From: Dysidea avara
Lineage: Eukaryota > Porifera > Demospongiae > Dictyoceratida > Dysideidae
DNA length: 64,000 bases
Direction: 5' to 3'
Assembly (NCBI RefSeq): GCF_963678975.1
Contig: NC_089285.1
Coordinates: forward strand, 9,596,694 to 9,660,693
Shown here: piece after piece, positions 1-11,815 of the stretch
Layout of the letters: every line of letters begins with the position of its first letter
Numbering within the stretch: the stretch's first letter is position 1
Position numbers and translations under genes: made by a program
The notes under the pieces: model-generated
What the model was told of the DNA's origin: nothing
What the model saw: the letters and a program-made list of their open reading frames with translations, nothing else
The model's database searches: none

Positions 1-2155
1 AAACCCTGGATGATGTCTTTCTTCGACAATATATGCACACACACATCACTGAGCAGCCTGATGGAACATACAGCCTATGTTTCCCGTGGAAAGACAGTCA
101 CCCACTACTGCCATCTAACTACACCGTATGCTCCAGGCGTACCAGGTCGCTGGCACTCCGGCTAGCTAAGACACCAGGGCTATTGAAGATGTATGGAGAA
201 ATCATCAAGGAGCAGGAGAAACGAGGTTATATTGAGAAGGTGAATACCACTAGCAGTCAGGCCAACGTACACTATATCCCTCACCATCCTGTGAGGAAGG
301 AATCAGCCACAACACCAATCAGAATAGTGTATGACTGCAGCTGTAAGCAGTCCTCCGATACACCAAGTCTGTTTACACCCAGGCCCTCCATTTCTCAATG
401 ACCTCTGTGCAATCCTTCTCCGTTTCCGCCAACATAGTTTTGCCTTTTCGGCTGACATCGAAAAGGCTTTTCTTCATGTCTACCTTGCTGAAACTGACAG
501 AGATAACACACACTTCCTATGGCTATCAGACCCTACAGATGAGCATAGCCCTCCAGCAACTGTGGCAGGAATGTGTTGATTGGGATGCACCACTTTACAC
601 ACCACTCAATATGGAGTGGCATACTATTGCTGGTAACATTACTGATGCTATGACATTCTCATTGCCTCGCAAGTATGCTGCTTCTATTCCACCACCTGAG
701 AACACCACCACAGTTCTCCATGTGTTCGCAGATGTAAGTCTCAAGGCTTACGGAGCAGCTGCTTACATACAACAGAACAACCAGCCTGCTTCATTTGTGA
801 TGTCAAAGTCCAGAGCAGTCCCACTTAAGCAAATCACGCTACCCAAGTTGGAACTGATGGCAGCAGTACTTGCAGCAAGGTTAAGTGAATTTGTTAGAAC
901 TTCCTTAAGTATTGACTGCGTCTTATATCTGTGGTCTGATAGTCAAATCATCTTGTACTGGATCACCAGCCAGAAGAAACTGAAGCCATTTGTTGATCAC
1001 AAGGTAAGTGAAATACGATCAATCTCTACCAACTGGAAGTACTGTCCATCAGCAGATAATCCTGCTGACCTCTTAACTAGAGGAATCAGTACCCAGCAAT
1101 TGGCTTCAGCAGCTCTTTGGCAACAAGGTCCATCATGGTTGCTGTTACAAGATCAATGGCCAACTTGGAATCCATCATCAGAAACACTACTCATTCAGAT
1201 GCAAGAGGAATTGGATGACCAACCAATTGAACAAATTCTTGTTCACTCTGCTCTGACCTCACCAGCAAATTTTTTGCAGGTCATGGATGTCACCAAGTAC
1301 AGTAGTTTACAGAAACTACTTGCAGTCACTGCATATGTACTTCACTTTATTAACACAACACGGCAACTTTCTCACAATACGGGACATCTGACAACATTTG
1401 AACTCGCAAAGGCTAAACTGAAGTGGCTATACACAATCCAACATGAAGTGTTTCCTGAAGAGATTGCTAATCTCCAATCGTTATCTCATAGCCGCCTTCC
1501 TTTGGTGCAACAACTGAGGCTGTTCTTAGATGATGACCAACTGCTTAGATGTGGCGGGCGAATTCACAATGCCCCATTGTCAGAACTTGCCAAGTTTCCG
1601 TATTTGTTACCATCAAAGCACCACTTCACCAAACTTATCATACTCCACACACACATTCAGCAACACCACAAGGTAGACCATACCAGACACCAGACCCTCC
1701 ACCGCTCCTTAAGTGCAGGGTTAATGCCGTCCACCCATTTGAAGTGACCGGAGTGGACTTTACTGGTGCTCTCTATGTTCGTTGCAGTGATGGTGAACAG
1801 AAAGTGTATGTCTGTCTGTTCACATGCGCTGTATCCAGAGCTGCGCATCTGGAAATTGTTATTGATCTAACCCATGAGTGTTTTTTGCAGACATTTCAAC
1901 GATTTACCAGCAGGAGATCTCTTTCGAAAGTGATGATATCGGACAATGCTACCACCTTTTTAGCTGCCGGGGAGGAACTGCAGAGTGTACTGTCATCTGC
2001 AGCATTAGCAGATAACCTTGCCAAGAGGGGTGTTGAATGGCGCTTCATTCCCAAGCGCACACCCTGGTTTGGTGGCTTTTGGGAAAGGTTAGTAGGTTTG
2101 ACGAAGTCAGCACTGAAGAGAGTCCTAGGCCGAACCCATGCCACTCTTGAGAGTC
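1..2155 (+). mobile_element. BEL/Pao retrotransposon fragment (fossil)
   Basis: The coding pieces match, by eye, the whole BEL/Pao copy at 32433-38526 in the same order: reverse transcriptase start (FPWKDSHPLLPSNY, ADIEKAFLHV), RNase H region (VFADVSLKAYGAAAY, WSDSQIILYWI), then integrase (GVDFTGALY, WERLVGLTKSALKRVLG). The fragment is cut by the left window edge and ends abruptly inside the integrase, where a minus-strand Academ-like remnant begins. No LTR is visible. It is broken in roughly three or more places and is clearly older than the copy at 32433. Confidence 0.85.
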
Positions 2156-3202
2156 TTTCTTACGACGACGAACTAAGCTGTTGAACATTAGCAGCTGTGA
2201 AATGGTGAGAACAGGCTGGGGAGTAGCTGAATCTGACTGAGCTTTAATATTTGTCCCATTGAGTACCATAGCTACCAGTGCTAGAAGAGATGCTGGCACA
2301 GACTCCTGGCAATTGCTTTCAAATGAACCATTGAATTGGTTATTCATTTTAAGCATATCTCTACTTACTATATTAGCAGCCTGCAAGACTAAGTACATCA
2401 TCATCAACATCATGTTCGCATGCTTTTTTCAATGCTGAGCCAACATCTTCATTGAAAATGAGAACTACATCACGGCCTTGCTTGTGAGCATCCATGTCTT
2501 GAAAGTAGCCTAAAATCTTGTCTTTGAGCTTGGTAAAGTGAATTCATTGTTCTACATCAGTTCCAAGCTGTTTCAACCTAGTGCTATACAGATTTACTAA
2601 GTCTGCAAGTTTGAAGATGGGTACAACTGAATTTATCATTTCGGGTTTCTTCAATATAGGATACTAATTCTGCAAATGCAACACCATGGTTCACTGCATG
2701 TACATCATACTCATCACATGCTTTTCCTTCTCTAGCTCTATTGTACAAGGCTACAAGGCATTGTTGGTGATACACAGCATCTTGAGCAATTAAATCTCAT
2801 GCACTTAATTTAGCAAGCAGCTGCTTGTCTTGCAACTTTGTTGCACTTTGCCGAACTCTAGAATCAAGTTGAAATGTAGATGCTTTTGATAAAAACTCCC
2901 CAGGTTTATCACAGAAAAAGCAACTTCTGTGGAATTTTTTTCTTTTGGTATTGAGTGAATTTACATGTACCACTATGACAGTCACCAGAATCTTCTTCTG
3001 TGGATGCCTTTCTCTTTCTAGCATGCTGTAATTCTGTTTTGTTGTGTGTTTGTTTTAGGCCATTTTGACATGCCAAAATTTCTGTGAAATGGATATATTC
3101 TAGTATCATTAGATTCGCAGAGAGTTGCTGTACACTTACAATAATTAATTTAAACAGCTTCTTTTCCACATAACGTACAGACTGGCTAGTATATTTTCGC
3201 AT
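2156..3202 (-). pseudogene. Academ-like transposase, N-terminal remnant
   Basis: Reading leftwards from about 3202, broken minus-strand frames carry the same landmarks as the N-terminal half of the Academ protein at 27357-31892. These are a Cys-rich stretch (RSCFFCDKPGEF) followed by a segment like DLIAQDAVYHQQCLVALY (compare DLVAAEAVYHSNCLSRFM at 31.4 kb), then SVPASLLALVAMVLNG and QPVLTISQLLMFNSLVRRR, which I associate with this repetitive family. Frame changes and stops interrupt it. The XPG-like nuclease and CXC parts are absent. It stops at the BEL/Pao fragment, so one has truncated the other. Family assignment is inference from motif order; it is certainly not a functional gene. Confidence 0.6.
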
Positions 3203-3884
3203 TTAACCACAAAGGCTATCCCAGACACAAGGGCGTGCGTTCAACTCGATGTTCAAGTTCACCATGAAGAGCATTGCTCTGTTGCGTAAAGAAGTGTGGC
3301 TAATGGGCAAAAACAAGTGACCTACAGCAAGATCGAGATACTCTAATAGAGCAGTCAATTACTCTGCCAATGGAGTCCAAGGAAGAGTAGGTTTCCTCAA
3401 AAACTGCCACAAACGGACTTCCGGCAATGCTACAAACTGTACAATTAAATTTTAATACAAAGTAGATAATCTTCTTTTTTTATGAATTGGTTCTGCCCAA
3501 TGTGGCATCTAAGCAAACATCAGTATTATTGTTATAAATTAAACTATTATTAATAGGTTTTATAGTGTTGCAACAAACATTATTGTGTACAATTACAAGT
3601 TGTGGGAACGCATTAATTATAGGAGTTCCACTAAAGGTAGTTGCCACTACGTATTTGAAATGTAGGTTTGTGAATGTAGCATTGACTTAGTAGTGGTTAA
3701 GCAACTGTTTGGCAACTCCTGCTTGGCAACCATCTATAGTTGTTGACAACATTTGGCAATATGGTAATGTTGTGTGCCATTTATATATCAGGGAGCGTCC
3801 TATATTTTATACAAGCTAAGATGAACACCCAACTTAAAGTGACATAAAAGGTTTGCATAACTACACATGTAAGTGGGATGTATC
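3203..3884. other. No gene; dispersed-repeat tail
   Basis: No supported coding sequence. Positions 3331-3349 carry GATCGAGATACTCTAATAG, the same string found near the end of the dispersed repeat at 10127, so at least this part is a fragment of that repeat family. The remainder is AT-rich and unassigned. Confidence 0.5.
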
Positions 3885-4280
3885 ATGACTGAAGATGTAT
3901 TTCCTATCTACTAGTGACCATGCTGTAAACAGGTGAAGACACTGTATAAACCAATTCCTAGGATTTTTAAAATTTAAGTTTCTGTTATTCACATGTCTCT
4001 GATGGCTAGATATAATTTTCTCATGGTAGCTTTTGTAGCTGCTATAGCTTTAAACTGGCATGATTGTATTTCAGTCTTCATCTCCACCTTTTAACTAACA
4101 TTTAACTAACAATGCACCTATTGATTTTACTAATTTATTCTTGGCAGTTATACCACCTTCTAAGCAAGCAGCAATTTAAATTGTTACTGGTTGATTTGAT
4201 GTATATTTTGTATTCAGTAGTGAGGCACACAGGTCATCCTTCAGTGATTTTCTTGATACATGCTAAAGACAACAGCAGGT
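3885..4280 (+). repeat. Direct repeat, copy 1
   Basis: This stretch repeats, in the same orientation, at 4886-5252. Shared landmarks in order are TGCTGTAAACAGGTGA, CACATGTCTCTGATGGCTAG, a run around CTAAGCAAGCAGCAATT, and CTTCAGTGAT near the end. Similarity is clear but well diverged, with several indels. No protein is recognisable. It may be two copies of an old dispersed element or a segmental duplication of about 1 kb spacing. Confidence 0.75.
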
Positions 4281-4885
4281 TAAATATGTGACCGCATCTG
4301 CAAAAACAGAACATAATCGCATTTTTTCCGAATTCCTGTTTATTGAATATTTATAATCTACGTAGACAAGTGTACCCACTGGCAAAGGTTCAGCTTCATA
4401 TGCCAAACACTCTGGGAGTTACAGAGCTAAACTTTTCACCATCGTGTTCGCCATGAACAGGGGAATGAATTACTGGGTAAGGTTTTCCTTTACTCACACT
4501 TCTTCACTGCATACAAATGCAAAATTTGTGAAGAAAAATCGATCACATACGATCGCTTCGACATAACGTAAACAAATGCTTATAACTTTCGTGTCCTTGG
4601 ATCTACTGCAACGAAGCAAAGATTTTCCAACTCCTCTTGAGCAGGCAAATAAGATGACGTCCAGGTTTTTATTGTTACACCTTTCCTTCACTAAGAAAGA
4701 GGTGATGTATCTATGCTGTAAAAATTCTATTTTAGAAAGGATAGCAATAGCTCTTAGGGTTTACCTTGCTCCCTAACAAAAGGTTTCAGTACTTATTTAA
4801 TAGAAGTATAAGCTTAAGAATAATCGAATATTCGGTCGATTTGTTCACAACTATTCGAATAGTAAAAATTGCTATTTGTTTCAGC
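4281..4885. repeat. Possible TGTGACCG-type MITE relative
   Basis: The sequence begins with AATATGTGACCGCATCTGCA, resembling the left end of the MITE at 60932-61876. The interior around 4440-4560, read on the minus strand, resembles 61440-61560 (shared pieces such as TTTACGTT preceded by an ACGA...TT..AA.TTA pattern). A matching right end was not found, so boundaries are uncertain. Confidence 0.35.
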
Positions 4886-5252
4886 ACTACTTCCTATCAA
4901 CTAGTAACTATGCTGTAAACAGGTGAGGACACTGTATAAATAAACAAATGCCTGAAAGGTAATTCACATGTCTCTGATGGCTAGATAGACACAATTTTCC
5001 TATGTGGTAGATTTTGTAGCTGCATGTAGCTTTAATGTAATATCTAAGCAATGCCATTCACATATTGATAAATTAAATGCTTCTTGGTAGTTATACCACA
5101 TTCTAAGCAAGCAGCAATTGAATTTGTTAGTTGTCGATTTTTTAAGATATAGCATGCAGTGTGGATATAGCCAGCAGTGATGTGGTACACAGACCACTCT
5201 TCAGTGATCACCTTGATGTATGCCACAGCTAGCAGCAGGTTGGATTTAGTAT
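4886..5252 (+). repeat. Direct repeat, copy 2
   Basis: Second copy of the repeat at 3885-4280, same orientation, with the landmarks in the same order and several short indels. Short ORFs on the minus strand inside it are not conserved between the two copies, so they are not considered genes. Confidence 0.75.
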
Positions 5253-5428
5253 AATAGTGACTTTGCTGATGGAGCCATCAACAATAGGGCTGGTACTTGG
5301 TGAAGTCTATAATTACACCCAGGGTGAATGACGGCTTAGTTTTCCTGCATGCAGGTAGCTATAAACTGACATGTAGCACTTAAGTCTTCATCCACTGCAA
5401 CTCTTTAAAAGTATAATGTGCTACCATA

Positions 5429-8132
5429 TATAGTGCAAGACATTAGAAACGACCAAAATGTTTGACTATCAATGTTGTTGTCATAACTAGCTTTGTATTT
5501 GTTCAATCATTACCAAACTTGGACTGATACTAGAACACACATGTGTGGCTTCACTGCCGGAAGTTGAAGCCATACTTTGACACAGATTTTGTGCAATGAT
5601 GTATTTACCACAAAAGTCAATTATTTACATAACTCACTTTTTCTCCTTATAGGTGTACCCTCCAAGTTTGCTTTTCTGGTGCAATGGAGAAGACATCAAA
5701 GCACAACTTTTGGTAAAACGGATTTTTAAAATATGTTATGGTTGACCAGTTATATCAGTTTTTCATAATTTACAAATGTAACTTTTCTATGTACACACAT
5801 TGCAGGATGCTTGTCAAACTTAGGATATCAGTACAACACATAAAACATAAAAAAATGGTAAGACAGTTTTTGGAAATTCACTTTAATTATCAAGATACAC
5901 TAACTATTGTCTTCGTGTACTTTTCGATGGGACTTGTATTTCTTGATTATTTTCTCTAACTCTGGACCTGCAATTAATCCCTCTCTATAAGCTGCCATAT
6001 AGTCCCTCATCTTTCTAAAGTACTTTCTGATGAAATCCAGTGGTACACTGTTGAGGGCAGGGTTAATTGTAGTTTCTAAACCATTAAACGAATAATCACA
6101 ATGTGCTCTTGTATACTTCTTGCTTTCCGCCCAAACTCTCTCAATGGGATTTAATTCACAATGGAATTTAGGAATAAAAAAGCCTTCATAATCATGCCGT
6201 AACAGTAGTTTTTCTAATTTAGTTTTTTCATATTTAAAATCATGCATTTCCTGCAATACTTATTTCCTGCAATACTTTACGCATGTCGTCTGCCTTCATA
6301 CTGGTAGTGTCATACTTTCTGTCTTTCAAAACAAGCTTCATTCCCTTTGGAGTACCATCCGACAGTACCATTGTATAGGAAACACCCATATAATTTGTAT
6401 CATGCATGACAGGCTGTTTCCCACCTGGTTTAACATTCATTCTGCTTGCAACCAATGCATTGTCTGAAAAAGCAGTATGGCCAGAACTTTGATCAAAAAA
6501 CCAATACACATTATATTCCTCTGGAGAATATTTAACTTTAGCTATTTTAATGGCATCCCGAACTTGAATCAAAAATTTATCGCTATTCCAATAGCCTTCA
6601 TAATCAGAACCAAATCTCAATAATACCCTGGCTTCCTGTTTCAAATCAGGATACCTAATTTTTCCCTGAGCAAATTCTTCGGTCAGCCTTAAATATCCAT
6701 TATGTTCTTCAATAAAGTCACTAACCATTATTCCCCGTCCCTGGCCTTTTGGTTTTATGACAATTTTGTTTTTTTCACCCCACATCCATCCTTGATCATC
6801 ATTTGAATGAAATATGCTTTCATCATGGAAAATTAATACCAACTTCTTTTTATCAGAAGGCTGGGCAGGTGGTTCATCGATACACGGTGGTGGTAGTGCA
6901 TGTGTGGAAGCCCATACCAGATGTTTCTTAAGGTAAATTTTCCTGTAGTCTACAACATCTTGTCGTTCGTGGCCATCAATATATATCCCCCTTTTAGAAT
7001 CGACCTTTTGAAACCCTAAACAATGCAACCACCGAACCGCTGTACGTTGGGATACGCTGGATGGTGTGTTTGGATAGTGCTCAGCAACTTGTGGCAACAA
7101 GGTATTATTTAACCAATTGCAGAAGGTTGCTGCAGTCATGTTTGGCTCACCCTTGACATACGAATTAGCTCGTACACACTCTAATGCTAAATCACAATAT
7201 TCTTCTTCATCTATTGCTTTACCTCCTGGTTGTTTACCCCTGCCATCAACAGTGAATTTACTAGAATCAGCAAGGAATTGTTTTCTCCATCTTCTCACAG
7301 TTTTATCTCCACATCCCAAACATAGGGCCACTTCCTTGGCAGCAAATGTTTTTAACAAACCGGTTTTGTTTTCTCCATCTTCTCACAGTTTTATCTCCAC
7401 ATCCCAAACATAGGGCCACTTCCTTGGCAGCAAATGTTTTTAACAAACCAAACCGGTTTCTATAGTTATCATACAGTAGCATTGATAACATCTTAATGTC
7501 TTCTAGCTCCAATTCACTTAACCAATCTTTGTAAATAGACGATCTTTCTTCATCTGACAGTTCTCCATAATAATCGTCATCTTCCGCCTCCTCTTCGCTG
7601 GATACATCGCTCAAATAATTTGAGAGCTCTGTTGGGGCAGGCAGAGCAAAAGAATCATCCAATGATGTAGAAGAGTCCATTTCCATAGTTGTTTCAATGG
7701 ATTCATTAAGAGAAGACTCGCGTCTTTGTTGTTTGATATCGCGCATCACTTTTGGCTTGGTTTTCAATGCTTTTGTATGCTTTCTTGACACAGGTGTTCT
7801 GTGTTTCAACATTCCCTGTTTGATATTTCTTCTTACACAATGAACAGCGAGATCAATTAATCAATAAGTATACGTAATTAGGCGGACGAGTATACGGCAT
7901 GCAAAATTATCACCTAGACAACGTAACCATATCAAACGAGCCGCACACAATTTGATTGGCTAGAATATATCACACCATATCTCCGTAACAAACAGCGCCA
8001 TGAATCTCGTTGTTGGTGTCATAGTGCATCATAGTTGCGTCAGTATGGATCTCGATTATTAGCGAGTTTTAATACAATGTGCGTAAGTTATTTCACCGGA
8101 AGTTTTTGGTCATTTCTAATGTCTCGCACTAT
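5429..8132 (-). mobile_element. TA-flanked DDE transposon with inverted ends
   Basis: The ends match as inverted repeats of about 28 bp. The left end (5429-5456) reads TATAGTGCAAGACATTAGAA and the reverse complement of the right end (8105-8132) reads TATAGTGCGAGACATTAGAA, both followed by a GACCAAAA block. TA dinucleotides border both ends, consistent with a TA target. The only gene inside is the damaged minus-strand transposase at 5900-7812. The element is about 2.7 kb. Family placement in the broad Tc1/mariner/IS630 group is inferred from target and triad; the spacing between the catalytic residues is unusually long. Confidence 0.8.
5900..7812 (-). pseudogene. DDE transposase with long inter-motif insert, frameshifted
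   Basis: The protein starts with an acidic, Ser-rich leader (DVSSEEEAEDDDYYGELSDEE), then a helix-turn-helix (FAAKEVALCLGCGDKTVRRW). Catalytic motifs follow in order: LIFHDESIFHSNDDQGWMW (first Asp), VYWFFDQSSGHTAF (second Asp) and CELNPIERVWAESKKYTR (Glu). The segment between the first and second Asp is well over 100 residues, far longer than in ordinary Tc1. Two tandem duplications break the frame: an 88-bp unit repeated at 7280-7455, which duplicates the helix-turn-helix coding, and a 16-bp unit repeated at 6246-6277, which separates the Glu-containing C-terminus. Neither length is a multiple of three. The gene fills most of a TIR-bounded element, so it is the element's own transposase and probably inactive. 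Confidence 0.8.
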
Positions 8133-8233
8133 ACTATCCAGTACAACTAGTCAGAGATCATATCTACCATTTTAAACCCAGTCAATAACAGTACACTAGA
8201 GAGTGAGTATAGCTGCACATGATTGGAGTACAA

Positions 8234-8372
8234 GAACAGATGGCCAGATGACTTCTACATGGGGCCAGCTCAGTCCAAATGGCCACAACCATAATTGCCA
8301 CAAAAGAACAGATGGCCAGATATTAAGTTATGACCCCTACATGGGGCCAGCTCAGTCCAAATGGCACAACCC
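8234..8372 (+). repeat. Imperfect two-unit tandem repeat
   Basis: Two units of roughly 65-75 bp, each starting AGAACAGATGGCCAGAT and ending around GGGGCCAGCTCAGTCCAAAT. The second contains an extra insert (ATTAAGTTATGACC). A short ORF reads through both but has no other support. Confidence 0.8.
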
Positions 8373-8798
8373 AGCTATAAACAAAGGATAAAGTCATGTG
8401 AAAAGTCATGCCAACAAAAAAGAGGCAGTCATGAAGCCACCAAATAACATAGACTCCTACATATATTGTATACATCCTTTCTCATATGAAATGACTTTTA
8501 ATTTTGTTTGTTATGGCAGTAGCAATGCTACCCAAACACCACAAACTACATTAAACCTGTATGTATAAGCAAAAGTATGATATCATAATACATGCATGCT
8601 TACATGTACATCACCTTATTTTCCCCAGACTGATGATAGCTAGATGTACAGATAAATAAAAGGCTTATGCCAAACTGATGAACTGTCCTGAGAATGTTCC
8701 TTGGATGTCATACATAGCTAGCTACTTACAAAACTCAAGTAATGCATGAGCTAGCTGCTATTATGGTATGCAATACAAAACTCAATTATACATGTAGG
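8373..8798. other. No feature recognised
   Basis: AT-rich sequence with several short AGCTAGCTA-like runs; no coding or repeat structure I can support. Confidence 0.5.
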
Positions 8799-9239
8799 CT
8801 AGTAGTTAGCCTTTACTGCTTGTACTGACAATGTTTCTGCAAGTGGCCTAGGTTTAGGTGTGTATGTACCATCTGGATTCATAATGAATCCATTTGGTGG
8901 GGACCTCTGTAAAGACAACCTTACCTTAAGGGGGAACACAATTTTATGTCCATAACGTGAGTCATCGCTGTTATCTTCTTTGCTAAATTGGTCCCCCTTG
9001 CTAGGGTCAAAATCGTGTGAATACAAATTCTTGTTATAATCCTTAAACAAAAACTTGAAAACATCAAATCTAAATGGAATTGTAAAATGTCTGTGCTTGG
9101 TGCAGTAAGCTTTTGACGACCTATCTAATTCAATACATAATAGAGCTACATACTCCCTAACTATGTCATCCTCAGGACTTGGATGATTGTAAGTCCAGCA
9201 TGAGTATAATAAAAAAATATAGCCACAGTATATTGTCAT
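8799..9239 (-). CDS. Hypothetical protein or exon, unrecognised
   Basis: A 146-residue open frame. The central part (about residues 20-100: REYVALLCIELDRSSKAY, HFTIPFRFDVFKFLFKDY, FDPSKGDQFSKEDNSDDS) has globular-protein composition. A good splice donor (CTTAAG then GTAAGG) occurs near 8936, after the residues IVFPLK, so the true exon may be about 8936-9190 and the last 40 residues may be intron. I do not recognise the family and see no motif. It lies between a transposon and a dispersed repeat, so it could be a host exon or part of an unknown repeat. Confidence 0.4.
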   Translation of the reverse strand: MTIYCGYIFLLYSCWTYNHPSPEDDIVREYVALLCIELDRSSKAYCTKHRHFTIPFRFDVFKFLFKDYNKNLYSHDFDPSKGDQFSKEDNSDDSRYGHKIVFPLKVRLSLQRSPPNGFIMNPDGTYTPKPRPLAETLSVQAVKANY

Positions 9240-9359
9240 AATTATTGCCAGTACCTGGTTCTATGTTTTTTTCTGGTTCCCATGTAGCTTCTTGTAAGAA
9301 ACAATTTTCCAAAATACCAAGTACTCCATAGATCTCTGTGTGGAGAACATGATATCAAG

Positions 9360-10165
9360 ACACACGATAGTGTGTCGTGCGGCCCAAGAAGCCGGCGCGC
9401 CACACCGTGAGTATATTAACAGGAAGAAAGAAAACGCAATTTTCACACCTATGTAGCTCTGTGATCCCTTATCCGATTGGAACCAAATTTGTTAGACGTG
9501 CCGCCCAGTTAGGGGAGTCTACATACCAAATTTAAAGAAAATCGCTCCAGCCATTTCCGAGATACGAGCAAACAAAATTTCGTTTTAATTTCTTCGTTTT
9601 TTTCTTCTTCATCTTCATTTCGCACACTTCGCCATAAAACACGAATGCATGCTCGGATTGGGCTGAAATTTGGCACATTTAAAGGGCTCATTAAGGCGGA
9701 TCTCCATACCAACTTTGGTAGGAATCCAATGAACATTCATGGAGTTATTACCGATTATTTGCATAAAATAAGGTCGAAGGTCTGTCACGCCTACAGGGTA
9801 AACCCTTTGGAGGAATCAGTTGAAAATTGATATGTAGATGGAGCAGCCATCGTAGGAGTGCCTTTTTGTGGTTTGAAAAGAATCGGGATAAAGACCATGG
9901 AGATATGACACAAAACCCAACCTGTGTCAAAATTACGCGATCGATTTTTATGAATAAAAAAACTATTAGTTTTCGTGTCTACCAGGCAAACCGCTTAGAG
10001 CAACGCGCTGAAAATCAGTATGTAGCTGGAATAATCATCATAGAAAGTTCTTGCAGTAGTACAGAAGAATCGGATTACAAATCACTGAGTTATCATTCGA
10101 AAGGAAACTACGTGCAGCAAATGCGAGATCGAGATACTCTAATAGAACAGTCACCCTAATAAAGC
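9360..10165 (+). repeat. Dispersed non-coding repeat leading into the satellite
   Basis: A block with the look of a multicopy repeat: degenerate frames on both strands, phrases such as GGGCTGAAATTTGGCACATT, and an end containing GATCGAGATACTCTAATAG (10127), which also occurs at 3331. Its tail (CAGTCACCCTAATAAAGCATTCAGCT) resembles one monomer of the satellite that starts 50 bp later. ORFs of 60-110 residues inside it show no family resemblance and are not annotated. Confidence 0.55.
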
Positions 10166-10212
10166 ATTCAGCTGCATGTATAATTTACACAGTTATATTA
10201 CATTGCAAGTTA

Positions 10213-11815
10213 TTCTGTAGGGAATTCAGCTACAAACAAGTCACCCTGTAGTCAGATCAGCTAGAAGAAGGTACCTAATAGAGAGTTCAGCTACAAAGAA
10301 GCCATCATGTAGAGAGTTCAGCTCAAATAAATCACCCTGTAGCGAATTCAGCTACAAACAAATTGCCCTGTAGAGAGATCAGCTAAAAGAAGTTACCTTG
10401 TAGAGAGTTCAGTTACAAAGAAACAATCATGCAAAGAGTTTAGCTGCAAACAAATCACCCAGTAGAAAGTTCCGCTATGAACAGATCACACTATAGAGAG
10501 TTCAGTTAGAAACAAGTCATCCTGTACAGAGATCAGCTAGAAGAAGTCACATTATAGAGAGTTCAGTTACAAAGAAACAATCATGCAAAGAGTTTAGCTG
10601 CAAACAAATCACCCAGTAGAAAGTTCCGCTATGAACAGATCACACTGTAGAGAGTTCAGTTAGAAACAAGTCATCCTGTAGAGAGATCAGCTAGAAGAAG
10701 TTACCTTGTAGAGAGTTCAGTTACAAAGAAACAATCATGCAAAGAGTTTAGCTGCAAACAAATCACCCAGTAGAAAGTTCCGCTATGAACAGATAACACT
10801 GTAGAGAGTTCAGTTAGAAACAAGTCATCTTGTAGATAGATCACCTAGAAGAAGTCACTTTGTAGAGAGTTCAGCTACAAAGAAACAACCATGTAAGAGA
10901 GTTCAGATGCAAACAAATCACCTGTAGAGAGTTCAGCTAGGAACAAGTCACCCTGTAGAGAGTTCAGCTAGAAGAATTTACATTGTAGAGGGTTCAGCTA
11001 CAAAGAAACTACCAAGTAGAGAGTTCAGCTGCAAACAAATCGCCCTGTAGAGAATTCAGCTACAAACAAATCACCCTGTAGAAAGATCAGCTAGACGAAG
11101 TTACCTTGTAGAGAGTTCAGCTACAAACAAATCACCCTGTAGAGAGTTCAGCTAGAAACAAGTCACCCTGTAGAGAGATCAGCTAGAAGAAGTTACATTG
11201 TAGAGAGTTCAGCTACAAAGAAACTACCATGTAGAGAGTTCAGCAGCAAACAAATCGCCCTGTAGAGAATTCAGCTACAAACAAATCACCCTGTAGAAAG
11301 ATCAGCTAGACGAAGTTACCTTGTAGAGAGTTCAGCTACAAACAAACCACCCTGTAGAGAGTTCAGCTAGAAACAAGTCACCCTGTAGAGTTCAGCTAGA
11401 AGAATTACATTGTAGAGAGTTCAGCTACAAAGAAACTACCATGTAGAGAGTTCAGCTGCAAACAAATTTCCTCGTAGAGAGTTCAGCTACAAACAAATCA
11501 CCCTGTAGAGAGTTCAGCTAGAAACAAGTCACCCTGTAGAGAGTTCAGTTAGAAACAAATCACCCTGTAGAGAGTTCAGCTAGAAACAAGCCACCCGTAG
11601 AGAGTTCAGCTAGAAGAAGTTACATTGTAGAGAGTTCAGCAGTTTAGCTGCAAACAAATCGCCCTGTAGAAAGATCAGCTAGAAGAAATTACCTTGTAGA
11701 GAGTTCAGCTACAAACAAATCACCCTGTAGAAAGTTCAGCTACAAACAAGTCATCCGGTAGAGAGATCAGCTAGAAGGATCACCTTGCAGAGAGGTCAGC
11801 TACAAAGAAATCACC
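10213..11815 (+). repeat. 31-bp satellite with higher-order repeats
   Basis: About 50 tandem monomers of 31 bp, consensus GTAGAGAGTTCAGCTACAAA followed by CAAATCACCCT. Variants differ at fixed positions (CTACAAAG, CTAGAAGAAG, CTGCAAAC). Two higher-order layers are visible. In the first part, a five-monomer block recurs every 154 bp (AAACAATCAT at 10421, 10575 and 10729). In the second, a seven-monomer block recurs every 212-215 bp (AAACTACC at 11006, 11221 and 11433). This indicates amplification by unequal exchange of multi-monomer blocks. Confidence 0.95.

Noticed and set aside
5000-5226. Overlapping minus-strand ORFs of 60-65 residues
   Set aside because: They lie in a dispersed repeat whose other copy (3885-4280) does not keep the frames.
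10213-11815. Regular 31-bp repeats resembling a CRISPR array
   Set aside because: There are no unique spacers, monomers are contiguous and vary gradually, and the setting is an intron-bearing eukaryote.
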